DNA from: Arabidopsis thaliana
Lineage: Eukaryota > Streptophyta > Magnoliopsida > Brassicales > Brassicaceae
Direction: 5' to 3'
Length of the DNA stretch: 64,000 nt
NCBI RefSeq assembly: GCF_000001735.4
Contig: NC_003070.9
Location: forward strand, 27,823,971-27,887,970
The notes under the pieces were generated by a model. That model made no database searches, had not been told where the DNA came from, and saw nothing but the letters and a program-made list of their open reading frames with translations. The translations under genes and the position numbers were made by a program. How positions within the stretch are numbered: the first letter of the stretch is position 1; every line of letters starts with the position of its first letter. This document shows, one piece after another, positions 27,779-38,545 of this stretch.

Positions 27779-28891
27779 TCATAGAGTTTGTGACTCGATC
27801 AAACCACAATTGGTGACTACAACCTTAGAATAAGGCCGGTTAAACCCTCTCTCCGCCACCACAGCTCTCTTATCTCCGATCACTTTAGCCACCCTGTTCA
27901 CACCACCAGAACCACAATCACAACCCTTGATCTCAAAAACACAAGTTAAATCCAACGGTCAGTAATATATTACCTGAAATAAGGAGATGAAGTGTTATCC
28001 CTCACAGTCTTCACTTCTCTCATCTTCTCAACAACTCCCATTCCTTCCAAAACTTTCCCAATCACCAAAACCGAATCCTCCAGCTCCGGCGAATCAACCG
28101 CCGTTATAACAAACTCCGTTCCGTTTGGCCCCACCGCAATTACCTCTTCTTCGACCACAAGCTTCCCATTCCTTGCCACAAGCTTCGTCTTCGGCGGCGG
28201 TTTCGACGGATCTCTCACCACGATTCCAACGCTTCCCGCCTTATTTACATTACATATCTCTCCTCTCTTCCCTCTCTCCCACTCTTCAATTAGGTTTTGG
28301 AGACTCCCCACCGCGGCGGTGGCACGCTCGGCATCGACACCGTACGATCTAATTCCGCCGTGTTGGACATAACCTGGCATAATCTTCACAAAATCTTTTC
28401 TCCGGTAAGTAATTCCAGCTTTCCCGCTTACAATGCTACTGAATCTAGCTGTTCCCGCCGGTACATCGTCTCCGTATAATCCGATTATGATCCTCCCGAT
28501 TGGTTCGCCGTCGATTGACACGTCGATGAACGCTTTCTTAGTCGGAATCTGGGGAAAATTGGAAACAGAAATCGAATTAATAAGGAGACATTGAAATTGA
28601 AATCCAGTTTATAAACATTTTCCTTACTCTGTTTTCGCAATTTGTGAGATTAGGGTTAGCAATTGTATCTGCTTGAGCTTTAGAGAAGTCGAGCAATGGC
28701 GTCAGAGTTGTTTGAGTGGTGAGGAGTAGAAGCAACGAGGATTTACTAAGATTCCGTCGCGATAATTTGCAGTTTCGTTCCAATGACGGAGGTGCTCCTA
28801 CGGTGGTTCTACGGTTGTGTTGCGGTGGCTCTATAGGTGACGGTAGAAATTTAGCGGATGGGGACAAAAGTTTTGCATTGGGTTGCATCAT
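27779..28891 (-). CDS. CYP26-2: CYP26-2, thylakoid-lumen cyclophilin-like protein (3 exons, 317 aa)
   Basis: Exons on the minus strand: 28891-28628, 28548-27974, 27893-27779; 954 nt, 317 aa. The N-terminus is a two-part lumenal targeting signal: a Ser/Arg-rich transit part, then a twin arginine (SRRN, residues 44-47), a hydrophobic stretch and an AQA cleavage site near residue 74, which suggests import by the Tat route. The rest is a diverged cyclophilin fold: GRIIIGLYGDDVPAGTARF, RKDFVKIMPGYVQHGG and VLEGMGVVEKM match the family. The usual catalytic arginine is lysine here. The segment aligned with the WLDGKHVVFG block reads ELEDSVLVIG, so the Trp and His are missing and peptidyl-prolyl isomerase activity is doubtful. 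Two ATGs open the frame; the first is used here. Confidence 0.88.
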
Positions 28892-29051
28892 TTTGTCTAC
28901 CTGATGAAACTGTGTGTCATCATTGGTGGAGGGAGATAGATAATTAACTAGATTTCGTGGATAAGGAATCGAAAGTTAGCCGTTTCATTTCATGTCACAC
29001 AAACGTAACCAATCGGATTTATCATACTTCTCATTTTATTAATCTTTTAAA

Positions 29052-29090
29052 AGCCCAAACTAAAGCCCAAGCCCATATACAAAACCCTTA
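29052..29090 (+). promoter_or_regulatory. Three site II elements and a telo-box
   Basis: AGCCCA (site II on the other strand) at 29052-29057, 29064-29069 and 29070-29075, then AAAACCCTTA at 29081-29090. This is the layout of translation-apparatus or snoRNA promoters. It lies about 160 bp upstream of CYP26-2 (minus) and about 35 bp upstream of a 24-codon plus-strand ORF, so its target is uncertain. Confidence 0.65.
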
Positions 29091-29122
29091 TTCATAAGTA
29101 AGAGAGAGACTACTACTTCACG

Positions 29123-29197
29123 ATGGCGGGTCGTAGGAAGACCGAAGACTTGAACTTGCCAGTCGTCAAAGAGTTTGGTTGCTTTGGCCCTTTGTGA
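29123..29197 (+). CDS. Very short ORF behind a ribosomal-type promoter (24 codons), possible relic
   Basis: ATG in a good context (ACGATGGCG) opens a 24-codon frame, MAGRRKTEDLNLPVVKEFG and five more residues. It is basic at the start and not recognised. The telo-box and site II elements immediately upstream are typical of genes for translation proteins or snoRNA precursors. It may be the surviving 5' end of a lost gene, a real microprotein, or a chance frame in a non-coding transcript. No later exon was found. Confidence 0.3.
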   Translation: MAGRRKTEDLNLPVVKEFGCFGPL

Positions 29198-31623
29198 AGT
29201 CTATCTACTGCGTTTGTAATTTTCTCAAAAACAAATTTGAAATTCGTTTTGATTGTATCATTTTATTGACAAAAAAGCTTTGGTGTTTGCTTTTTACTAC
29301 TGATCTCGCACGCAAAATTAATTTAGTCAACAAATTTCGCTTGCCTAAAACTAAGTTAAAACTTAAAAACAAAACAATAACTATGAAACAAAAAAAAGAA
29401 AGATAATAAGAACATCTCCAATGGTTTAAATTATATACTCGTTTTGGAGAATTGGAGATGCTCTAAGTTCGAGCAAGCTTTAAGAGGAGTCCGATCTAAT
29501 TGTCTTTTCAATTATTCTCCATTAAACAAATCAAGCTATGGATGGAATCGTTGAAACTGTTTGTTTACTACGTATGATGCTATCATCGTATCTCCTGTAT
29601 CGGAATAGCTCTTGCCTTTTGTAGTGTACGGACTCATTGGGTGCAAGTCTAGTAATGAAAATTGAATTTTTGAAATAAGTATACTGTATTCAGCGTTGCT
29701 CTTCCAAAAGAGTATGAGTATCTTCAGTTAACTAAGCAACAAATGATTTTTCAAAGGGAATAATGCTTTTTAGTCTAAATTTTTTTAAAAACCGTGGAAA
29801 ATTATAAGGTAGAAAAGCTGTGATTATTTTCTTTCCATTTTGTGGATATTTGATTCAGCTAAATGCTGTCCAGGTCCAGTGTTTGAGCGACCAAGTTGTA
29901 GTTTATATTTTTGTCATCAAATCCAAACGACCGTAATATTGGTTACTACAATTTTCCACTTTCCTCGAATCTTCAGTTTTCGTATAACACCATACCGCCA
30001 ACAATTTGTTTAGAACCGTTTTCTATTTCTTATTATTATTTGCTTTTGTCGTTGAAATGCGTTTTAGTTTTTCAATTTGCTTGTTAATGTTTTAAATTCA
30101 CCATCTTGTCTTCTTCCTTAGAAAAGTCTCGCACTCCATCTTTTACAGTTGATTTTATTCCGACAAAAATACATTACACGTACTCTTTCTCGTTTCGGAT
30201 TATTTGTTTTTGTATGGATTTTAGTTTTCCATCTCTCGAGGTCAGCTTTTTTTTTTCCACAACTCGTGAGACGTGGTGACTTGTGACTTTTTTGACAAAT
30301 CTTACTCTGGCGAATGATTTCTTTATTTGTCCGAAATATTGTCTAGCAGATGAGAAAATTCAGCTGAAAAAAAAAACAGTAAAATAGTGTACATCTACTT
30401 CAGCGTTGAAGCATAATTGTTGAATAAAACGAATGTATCCTTTATCAAAATATCTTTTGTCTATTACGTTGTCATCTAAATTACTGTATGATGTTAAGTT
30501 AACGTGGGATATTTATCGATCTTTTTTTGGCAAATATTATTTAATCTTTTGTTATTTAAATGAGAGTTCTTTAAATTTGTCACATTAAAATTCATTAATA
30601 ATAACTAATAAATAGTGCATAGAAAACTTACAAAATAATTTTTTTAAGACAATTTTATTTTCTAAAAAATCAAATAATAAGAAATAGAGGAAGTATTACT
30701 TTCCAAAAAAACTAACTTGACCTACATTAGTATATAAACTTCAAAACAAATAATTGAATATCATTGGTTTAAAATTATAGAAAAATATAAATCACAAAAC
30801 TAATACATTTCTGATCAGTTTTAATCACAAAAACTAATACATTTTTTTAATTTGTGTGTTTTTCTATAAAATCAATTAAAAATGAACTATATGGCAATAT
30901 TGAATTAAAACAAGTGGCAAGAATTTAATTGTGTAATTTATGTTAGAGATCAAAATTTTCTTTCCAGAAATTCTGTGTACAATATATATTCACTTTAGAA
31001 GTTTTAACTAACAAAAACAAATTTGTTTTTAAACAAAAGAAAAAAAAATTGTGAGAAATTTAATATGAAATATCTGGTTATACAATTAGAGATTAAACAG
31101 CATTATAGATAAATAAATTATATACTAGTATGAGTTTTCAGCCACACACAAAATAGTTTCTGTCTTTCTGAACCTTGAAAGGTGGTACATTTCATATTTT
31201 CCTAAGAATATTTTTAAGTTCGTCTCCAAAATTCCAGAACTTCCATAATATATATAAAATACTATTGTTAATGTTATATTATTTTTTCCTATTTTTAATT
31301 GTTCCAACATACTATTGAACGTTTTAAACAGTATTATCTTATATGTTTCATGAATTCCAAAACTAATGTGGATTTTAGTCTATAACGATTCGATATTAGT
31401 AAAAATGATGATTACATTGGCTAAAAGAATTAAAAATCACTGGAGTAATATATTGTATAATTTGGTAATGATAAATTTAATTCATAGGAGAAACAATATA
31501 TGGCTAGGTAAGAAATAAAGAATACGTACAAGAACCTCCATCTCAATTTATTTTCCACTGACAAAGTCTACACATTTTAATCAAATGAGATATTTATTTA
31601 TAACCAATGAAAAACTACAAATC
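29198..31623. other. Long AT-rich spacer upstream of MYB122
   Basis: About 2.4 kb with no coding-looking frame. It includes a 54-bp hairpin at 29410-29463 and, from about 30560 on, very AT-rich DNA with many A and T runs. The right end holds MYB122 regulatory sequence. Confidence 0.5.
29410..29463. repeat. Short inverted repeat, MITE-like hairpin
   Basis: The left arm GAACATCTCCAAT and the right arm ATTGGAGATGCTC are inverted with one mismatch across about 28 bp. Termini of this kind recur in plant genomes as tiny fold-back elements. No target duplication was made out. Confidence 0.5.
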
Positions 31624-31629
31624 CACGTG
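31624..31629 (+). promoter_or_regulatory. G-box upstream of MYB122
   Basis: CACGTG lies about 375 nt upstream of the MYB122 ATG. G-boxes bind bHLH factors such as the MYC2/3/4 group, which are known to co-act with glucosinolate MYBs. Use of this site is inferred. Confidence 0.4.
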
Positions 31630-31877
31630 TCAAACACTTGAAAACGACGGCGTCGGCTACACACGAGCCATGCCAAATCAAGATAAAAAGCTCTACGTTC
31701 CTTCTTTAAATTTCTTACTTGGCTGAACATACAAAACTCCCTCTTCTCTATCTTCTTCATCTTAAAGAAAAAATAAGAGATATTCGTAAAGAGAGAACAC
31801 AAAATTTCAGTTTACGAAAAGCTAGCAAAGTCGAGTATCGAGGAATAACAGAATAAGACGTATCTATCCTTGCCTTA

Positions 31878-31970
31878 ATGTTCTTACCAAAAGATCTAGT
31901 CCTTTCTTTGTATGATCGATCCATCACAAGCCCACAACAACAACAACTACATCTCTTTCTCTATCTCTAG
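31878..31970 (+). CDS. Upstream ORF in the MYB122 leader (30 codons)
   Basis: A complete ATG-to-TAG frame of 30 codons (MFLPKDLVLSLYDRSITSP and a Gln/Leu-rich end) stops 31 nt before the MYB122 start. If the transcript begins upstream of 31878 it would be read first and could reduce MYB122 translation. I found no family for the peptide. Confidence 0.35.
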   Translation: MFLPKDLVLSLYDRSITSPQQQQLHLFLYL

Positions 31971-32001
31971 CTTCTATTATTAATACATTCAAGAATCAAG
32001 A

Positions 32002-33462
32002 ATGGTACGGACGCCGTGTTGTAGAGCAGAAGGGTTGAAGAAAGGAGCATGGACTCAAGAAGAAGACCAAAAGCTTATCGCCTATGTTCAACGACATGGT
32101 GAAGGCGGTTGGCGAACCCTTCCGGACAAAGCTGGTATGTATTTATTTTACTTCAATTATTATTATTATCGCTAATTAATTTGGAATATGCAATCAGCTT
32201 TTAGTTGCATCTAATAATTTAATGCTTTTAATCATTATGAAATTATTATAGGACTCAAAAGATGTGGCAAAAGCTGCAGATTGAGATGGGCGAATTACTT
32301 AAGACCTGACATTAAACGTGGAGAGTTTAGCCAAGACGAGGAAGATTCCATCATCAACCTCCACGCCATTCATGGCAACAAGTAAGTTTTAACTATATAA
32401 TGATGACCATCGACAGGCCTAAGGACAAGAACATAGGCACACATTTTTATATATTTTTTCATAACATATATATGTCATATGATGTACGACTGATTTCAAA
32501 TTATTAATATGATTTTAAATAAGGATTACAGACGAAAAGATTCTTTAATGTTATTATAAAATAATTTGACTGGACGCAATAATTTAGCTAGCTAGGATGT
32601 AAAGGTAGAAAAAAAATATCCTTTAATAATCCACAAAATGTGTATTCCTAAAGTAATGGTATCTAGTGAGGATTTGGTATGTAAATATACACATTTGCTA
32701 ATAAATAATGTTTTGTTGATTAGATGGTCGGCCATAGCTCGTAAAATACCAAGAAGAACAGACAATGAGATCAAGAACCATTGGAACACTCACATCAAGA
32801 AATGTCTGGTCAAGAAAGGTATTGATCCGTTGACCCACAAATCCCTTCTCGATGGAGCCGGTAAATCATCTGACCATTCCGCGCATCCCGAGAAAAGCAG
32901 CGTTCATGACGACAAAGATGATCAGAATTCAAATAACAAAAAGTTGTCAGGATCATCATCAGCTCGGTTTTTGAACAGAGTAGCAAACAGATTCGGTCAT
33001 AGAATCAACCACAATGTTCTGTCTGATATTATTGGAAGTAATGGCCTACTTACTAGTCACACTACTCCAACTACAAGTGTTTCAGAAGGTGAGAGGTCAA
33101 CGAGTTCTTCCTCCACACATACCTCTTCGAATCTCCCCATCAACCGTAGCATAACCGTTGATGCAACATCTCTATCCTCATCCACGTTCTCTGACTCCCC
33201 CGACCCGTGTTTATACGAGGAAATAGTCGGTGACATTGAAGATATGACGAGATTTTCATCAAGATGTTTGAGTCATGTTTTATCTCATGAAGATTTATTG
33301 ATGTCCGTTGAGTCTTGTTTGGAGAATACTTCATTCATGAGGGAAATTACAATGATCTTTCAAGAGGATAAAATCGAGACGACGTCGTTTAATGATAGCT
33401 ACGTGACGCCGATCAATGAAGTTGATGACTCCTGTGAAGGGATTGACAATTATTTTGGATGA
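32002..33462 (+). CDS. MYB122: MYB122, R2R3-MYB activator of indolic glucosinolate genes (3 exons, 333 aa)
   Basis: Exons 32002-32134, 32252-32381, 32724-33462; 1002 nt, 333 aa. The N-terminus has the R2 repeat (about residues 14-64: [23 protein letters not shown] in part, with its tryptophans). The R3 repeat follows (about 67-115, [42 protein letters not shown] in part), with the third Trp position of R2 and the usual substitution at the first of R3. Introns sit at the two standard R2R3-MYB positions. The remaining 215 residues are Ser/Thr/Asp-rich and probably hold the activation region. It belongs to subgroup 12 with MYB34 and MYB51, which turn on tryptophan-derived glucosinolate synthesis, and the conserved start [17 protein letters not shown] agrees. 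Two of that pathway's sulfotransferase genes lie 6-8 kb downstream. Confidence 0.93.
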
Positions 33463-35717
33463 GTTATATTGATGATGATGAAAATTTGCATTTGGCATGT
33501 AAATCAATTAGAGTTTGATTTGCTATGGTGTTTTTAGTTTGTGTGTGTAGTGTGTTTCGACCGTTTGTGAATTTTGACGTTGTTAGCTTCATAAGAAACT
33601 AAAATTGATAAAACTTTAGAATACTGAATCTGAGACAAAGAAAAAATTAATTCACAAATATTATGTTCATTTATCAACATTCAGATTATCATAATTACTA
33701 TTTTTGTTGGTTTCGTACGTATAATATTGTTCAACTATTGGTTTGATGGCTCACGAGTGGACAAGCTAAGCTAACCGCCACAACAAGCAGGTGAGTTACA
33801 TGATAATAACTGATATATACTATATAAAAAGATTATCTTTTCGGTTCCACTTTTCTGTTTGTCTTAATTATTGATTCAACTGTTCCACTTAATTAATTAA
33901 ATTATGAAATCTGCATATATATTAGAAATCACAAACAACATTAGGCAGATTTGTATATTTTTTTAAAACATTTTCTATTAAAAAAAAGTTAAGTAATAAT
34001 AAATATATCTCAAAATATGTTTAATTACTAAAAGGACATTTTCCGAGAGCACATGTTGACCATGATATGTTTGTGCATGCATGTTAATAGATGCAAATAT
34101 ACCGTCGAGCCGCAATATATACAGTATCATTATCATTTGATGTGTCTCATTTGATGCATGTCATGAGTATAGGTGGAATGTCTATGTTACGGAAACGGAA
34201 TACTGATTCAAAAGGACAAACTTTATCCATCAGTAACGTTCATCTAATTTTTGAATTGAGCATAGACAAATCTAATTTTTGAGATAATGTTTTGTCTATC
34301 ATCACGATTCACGTCTGGTTTGAACCCCCCCCCCCCCCCACATTAACCTAACTACTCATGTCGAACGAAAAACGTTTAGGCAAATCTTTGCAATACAGTT
34401 CAACACAACGTCGAATATATAATTAGCGTGGCTATTTAAACTTTCGACTAATCGAAAAAGAAATTCTACTATAATTCCCACAATCTAAATTAAACATTGG
34501 ATATAAGTACAAATCTTATCTAGAGCATGGTTCGGTGGCTTCGTGGAAACGAATGAAGGTATAAAATATACTCAAAACTTTTTTCCGAATTGATTGCCTG
34601 ATTGGTTTGACCAACTAGTGGTGTTTGATCATGTATACCAATCATCTTTAGAAGCCAAAACCATTTATTGATAATATTTATGGTACATATACATAAACCA
34701 TAAATAATTTGCTTCATATAGCATTGAACTTGTAAACGTACGGGTTCCTACAGCCGCTTATACGATGATTACATTCGAGAGTCGGAAGCTGCCGCAGTTT
34801 TATTCCTTTAAAGATTTTTTTTGAAAATTGTGTCTTTTTTTTTTGTTTAGTTAAGGTTAAAATAGTTTCTTACATTACATGCAAAGATAAATTAAAAATT
34901 GCTTTGTGGAAATCCATGTTCAAAAAAATTGATTCATCAACCATGTACGACAGTGTTCATTACGAGAAGAGTTGTTGAGGGAATTAGAAGATTCGACTAC
35001 AACATACAAATTGATCTGCCAGTTACACGTTAGGTCCATCATTTATACAAAACAATCTGTATCATATGGGCTCCCTAATTAATAAACATGTGTGCATAAC
35101 TCTCTGAAAGAATGAAACATCGACATCATTGTATGGGCATAGTAGTTGAAAATCCATAAAGAGATCTCTCTACTTCACCAAATCTAATACATTTAAGTGA
35201 ACAATGTTGTTTGTAATCAACTGCGACAAAAGATACAAGAAGAAATAGAACCACTTTTGTCGAGGAAGGTGCTGAGTAGCATAGGACATGAGATGTGATT
35301 TCACTTTTTAAAAACCAAATCACGTTTTGTTGTTTATTAATGTTTACACTTATAGTATTCCATTATGATTGATTATGGAGGGAGAAATTAAGAATCAAAG
35401 ATATCTTGTGGGAATAAGTATAACTCTATTTGTTAATTGTACCAAAAAAAACCAGCTTTTCAAATAATCCCGTAAAATGACAAGTGGAAGGAGCCAAAGT
35501 TGAAAGTTAGTAAATAATTATGCAAATGTTGTTGAGTCCATTATGCAAAATGTTAAGTTGGAATTTACGTCATGGATCATTGAAATAGTCAACAGTCTCA
35601 CACAAACACGTGCCATCGCCATAGGCCCATAGACTACCATTAATTCTACTCAATGACTCGTTATCACACCCACATCAATATGCAACATGTAATTTTCTTA
35701 ATTCCCAAAATAAATAA
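33463..35717. other. Spacer between MYB122 and the hAT-type element
   Basis: This holds the MYB122 3' untranslated region and then AT-rich DNA. The only unusual item is a run of 15 cytosines at 34325-34339. Short frames on both strands look random. Confidence 0.5.
34325..34339 (+). repeat. Homopolymer of 15 cytosines
   Basis: An unbroken C15 tract in otherwise AT-rich sequence. Such long C/G runs are rare in this genome and are prone to length change and sequencing error. Confidence 0.85.
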
Positions 35718-36879
35718 GATGTATGTAGGGGTGTAAAAATTGGTCAAAATTCATGCGTCAACTCAACTCAACTCAATTCATGAACTCTAATGAGTTGAAA
35801 TTTTTGACTCAAATGAGTTGATGGATCAAATGAGTTGATGAGTCATTTGGTTTGATGAGTAAAATAAGTTGGGTTGTAATGGTTAATGATTTCAATGGGT
35901 TACCCAATTAACCCATCAAGTTTTGTAAAACTAAATTAAACCAACTAAAATCTCTAAACCAATGCCAATTTAAGTTTAACCAACACATCTAAACCAATTT
36001 AATAAAATTAATATTTTTCCAAATATCTTAAATATACAAGCGATGAAATTGAGAAAAAGTAAACTCGTAATTTTTCCACAAAAAAACATAAAACCGTGAT
36101 TTTTCCGCCAAAAACGTAAACCCGTGATTTTTCCGCCAAAAACGTAAACCCGTGATTTTCCCGCCAAAAACGTAAACCCGAGATTTTCCCGCCAATAACG
36201 TAAATCCATAATTTTTTTGCCAAAAACGTAAACCCGTAATTTTCCCGCCAAAAACGTAAATCCGTGATTTTTCCGCCAAAAACATAAACCCGTGATTTTT
36301 CTGCCAAAAACGTAAACCCGTGATTTTCCCGCCAAAAACGTAAACCCGTGATTTTCCCGCCAAAAACGTAAACCTGTAATTTTCCCGCCAAAAACGTAAA
36401 CCCGTAATTTTTCCGCCAAAATCATAAACCCATGATTTCCCCGCCAACAACGTAAACCCGAGATTTTTCCGCAAAAAACGTAAACTCGTAATTTTCCCGC
36501 CAAAAACGTAAACCCGAGATTTTCCCGCCAAAAACGTAAGCCCGTAATTTTCCCGCCAAAAACATCAACCCGTAATTTTCCCGCCAAAAACGTAAACCTA
36601 TAATTTTCCCGCCAAAAACGTAAATCCGTGATTTTCCCGCCAAAAACGTAAACCCGTAAAAAGTGGAATCCGTAAATAACCTTAATTTGATGATAATGAA
36701 TTACTAATGATAATTATTTATTATTGTTTATAATAATATTTAAAATGGGTTAACCCATTTAACAACTCAACCCATCAAATAAATTAAATGAGTTGGATCA
36801 ACCCATAACTCATTTAACTCTAAACTCATTTGATTTTGAGTTGAGTTGGGTTACCCATTTTTACATCCCTAGATGTATG
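35718..36879. mobile_element. Non-autonomous hAT-type element with 8-bp target duplications
   Basis: The element spans 35726-36871. Its ends are inverted: the left reads TAGGGGTGTAAAAATTGG, and the right, reverse-complemented, reads TAGGGATGTAAAAATGGG. It is flanked by a perfect 8-bp duplication GATGTATG (35718-35725 and 36872-36879), which is the size made by hAT transposases. Subterminal regions on both sides are rich in repeated AACTCA/TGAGTT words, the kind of array hAT transposases bind. There is no transposase frame; the middle is filled by a 28-bp minisatellite. Confidence 0.88.
36058..36660. repeat. Minisatellite, about 21 copies of a 28-bp unit
   Basis: Units of 28 bp share the core CCGCCAAAAACGTAAACCCG, with small variations (TGATTT or AATTTT between cores). 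Because 28 is not a multiple of 3 and the unit has few stops on the minus strand, several long overlapping minus-strand frames arise; they are artefacts of the repeat. The array lies wholly inside the hAT-type element. Confidence 0.9.
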
Positions 36880-38037
36880 ATATAGTTCAGATTCTTCTAA
36901 AAATATATGAAAGTAAAATAATTATTGTACGTTTAGTTTGTTTTTCCGGGGATATATTAAAAAAGATAAAATAAAATAAAGATATGGAGACTTTAATAAT
37001 TAATATTGTGGATATTTTTGTCAAAAACAGAGAAAAACTGAAGGCTCCGAACTTCACAAGCACTCCCACATTAATGGTCCAATGGGCCCAACCAATATGG
37101 GCTAAGACCAGCAAATAAAGAAAAATGAGAAACTGAAGGATGGATACTCGAGTCAAGAGTCAAGTGGAAGGAATCCAGGGCAACATCACATGTCACTCTC
37201 TAGTCTCTCCTCCATCTCTCGATTAATCCCAGCAAGATCCTACTTGTAAGTTGTATTTCTCTCGTTCCCTCTCACTCCTAGTTAAAATCGCATGCTTCGA
37301 TTGATGCTTAGACTAGTGTTTAGCTTTGATCATTCGTTGTGGAATTTCGTGAAGGGGAAAACAACAAATTGTGATACCTAAGACTTATCACTGCATGTTT
37401 ATAGGATTTTTATTAGCCCTTAGCCATCAGAACAAGATCAGAAAACTATAAAAGTTTCAGACTTTAATAAAAGTGACATTTTTTTAGTCACCAACGAACA
37501 GTAACCTGCTGTGATTGTTGTCCAAGGACGAAGAAATTGAGGACACTTCATGTCTTCTTTGTTCCTAGCTCTACCTCTGAAACCGTCAGACTCCATAGGT
37601 TCTTCATGAATTGCTTAGAATGAAAAGTCCATTGAAATGATACTTTTTTGTTCACATTGTTTTTTTTGGGTCTGTGTGGCATGTTAGATCCCTCCAGTGG
37701 TCTGTGTATTGATTATCATTGTGCCTTAATTTCGGGTTTGGTTTAGGTAGAAATTTCCTGATGTTGTGTGTGGATTTTCCAGAGGAGTGAATATACTTTA
37801 CCAGGTCTGATAAGAAACTCTAAATGCACCTTACTCTCATTTGGTATTAAGCTATTTAGCTCTGTTTTGCTAGTTAGGACAGTGGAGTTCCAATTGCTTG
37901 AACTAGTTCCCAGTTATATTGTCTCCCCATCCTCATTTGCACATTTGTATCATTTGATAATCACTATAGAAAACATTACTATTATTTTCATGTCTGTTTC
38001 TTTAGAGGACTTACTCTCATCTTCTTATATTTAATAG
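36880..38037. other. Left flank and possible first exon/intron region of the GAUT relic
   Basis: No coding frame is recognised. Around 37195-37245 a leader-like CT-rich stretch ends in a good splice donor (TACTT before GTAAGT). The next acceptor in front of recognisable GAUT-like sequence is at 38036-38037. This may be what remains of the promoter, leader and first intron of the decayed gene. Confidence 0.35.
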
Positions 38038-38545
38038 GAAGGAGACGCAATAGTTGAGAAGGCATCATATGACCGTACAAATTTCACTGAGAAGGCAACA
38101 AGCGCTTCCGCGTACTCCTGACAATGTTAGATGACACTTGCCAAAACTTATGTTTCTATGACCAAAGAACACAGTAATCTTCGTTTAGCTTCTGCTCAAT
38201 AACACAAAAATCAGAAATTGCCGCTTCTGCTCTCAAAAGCTGCAATCAAAAGATGACATATAACGTTAGCGGAAGCTCAGCCTGTAACTATCGGCTTATC
38301 AGCTCTACTCTTCAAGGAACCACTACAACCTAGCCACCACAATGATGACCATGAAATCTCACATCAAGAACCTTACCGTTCAGACCACATTGTTTGGACA
38401 ATCTGTTGCTAAGGCCATACCAAAGACCCTAGAGTGCTCGGTGGTCGAGCTGACATCAAACTGGTTAACAGAGCCGTCTCTTCAGGAGCTAGTGGATGAG
38501 AACATAAACTCAACTAGACCCGTTGACAACAACCTCGGGAAGTAA
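38038..38545 (+). pseudogene. Degenerate galacturonosyltransferase (GAUT11-like) relic
   Basis: Read in shifting frames, the plus strand gives a chain of segments in the right order for the middle of a GAUT11-type protein: TNFTEKATSASAYS, then MTLAKTYVSMTKEHSNLRLA, LPLLLSKAAIKR, a stop, ITLAEAQPVTIGLSALLFKE. Then comes the longest intact piece, TTMMTMKSHIKN, followed by VQTTLFGQSVAKAIPKTLEC, ELTSNWLTEPSLQELVDENI and RPVDNNLG. Stops and frameshifts interrupt it at several points, a short stretch after MKSHIKN is deleted, and the catalytic glycosyltransferase-8 half is missing altogether. GAUT enzymes build pectic homogalacturonan in the Golgi; this copy cannot. An acceptor-like TTTAATAG precedes 38038. 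Its place between MYB122 and SOT18 equals the place of GAUT11 between MYB51 and SOT17. Confidence 0.8.

Noticed and set aside
35976-36643. Several long overlapping minus-strand frames (up to 203 codons) with FGGKITGLRFW-type repeats
   Set aside because: They arise in all three frames from the 28-bp minisatellite, which simply lacks stops on that strand. Composition and repeat structure are not those of a real protein.
36058-36660. Regular 28-bp repeats as a CRISPR-like array
   Set aside because: The units are directly adjacent with no unique spacers, and the host is a plant nuclear genome. It is a minisatellite.
38342-38545. Small hypothetical protein starting MMTMKSHIKN
   Set aside because: It matches the middle of GAUT proteins and lies in a chain of broken GAUT fragments, so it was called part of a pseudogene.
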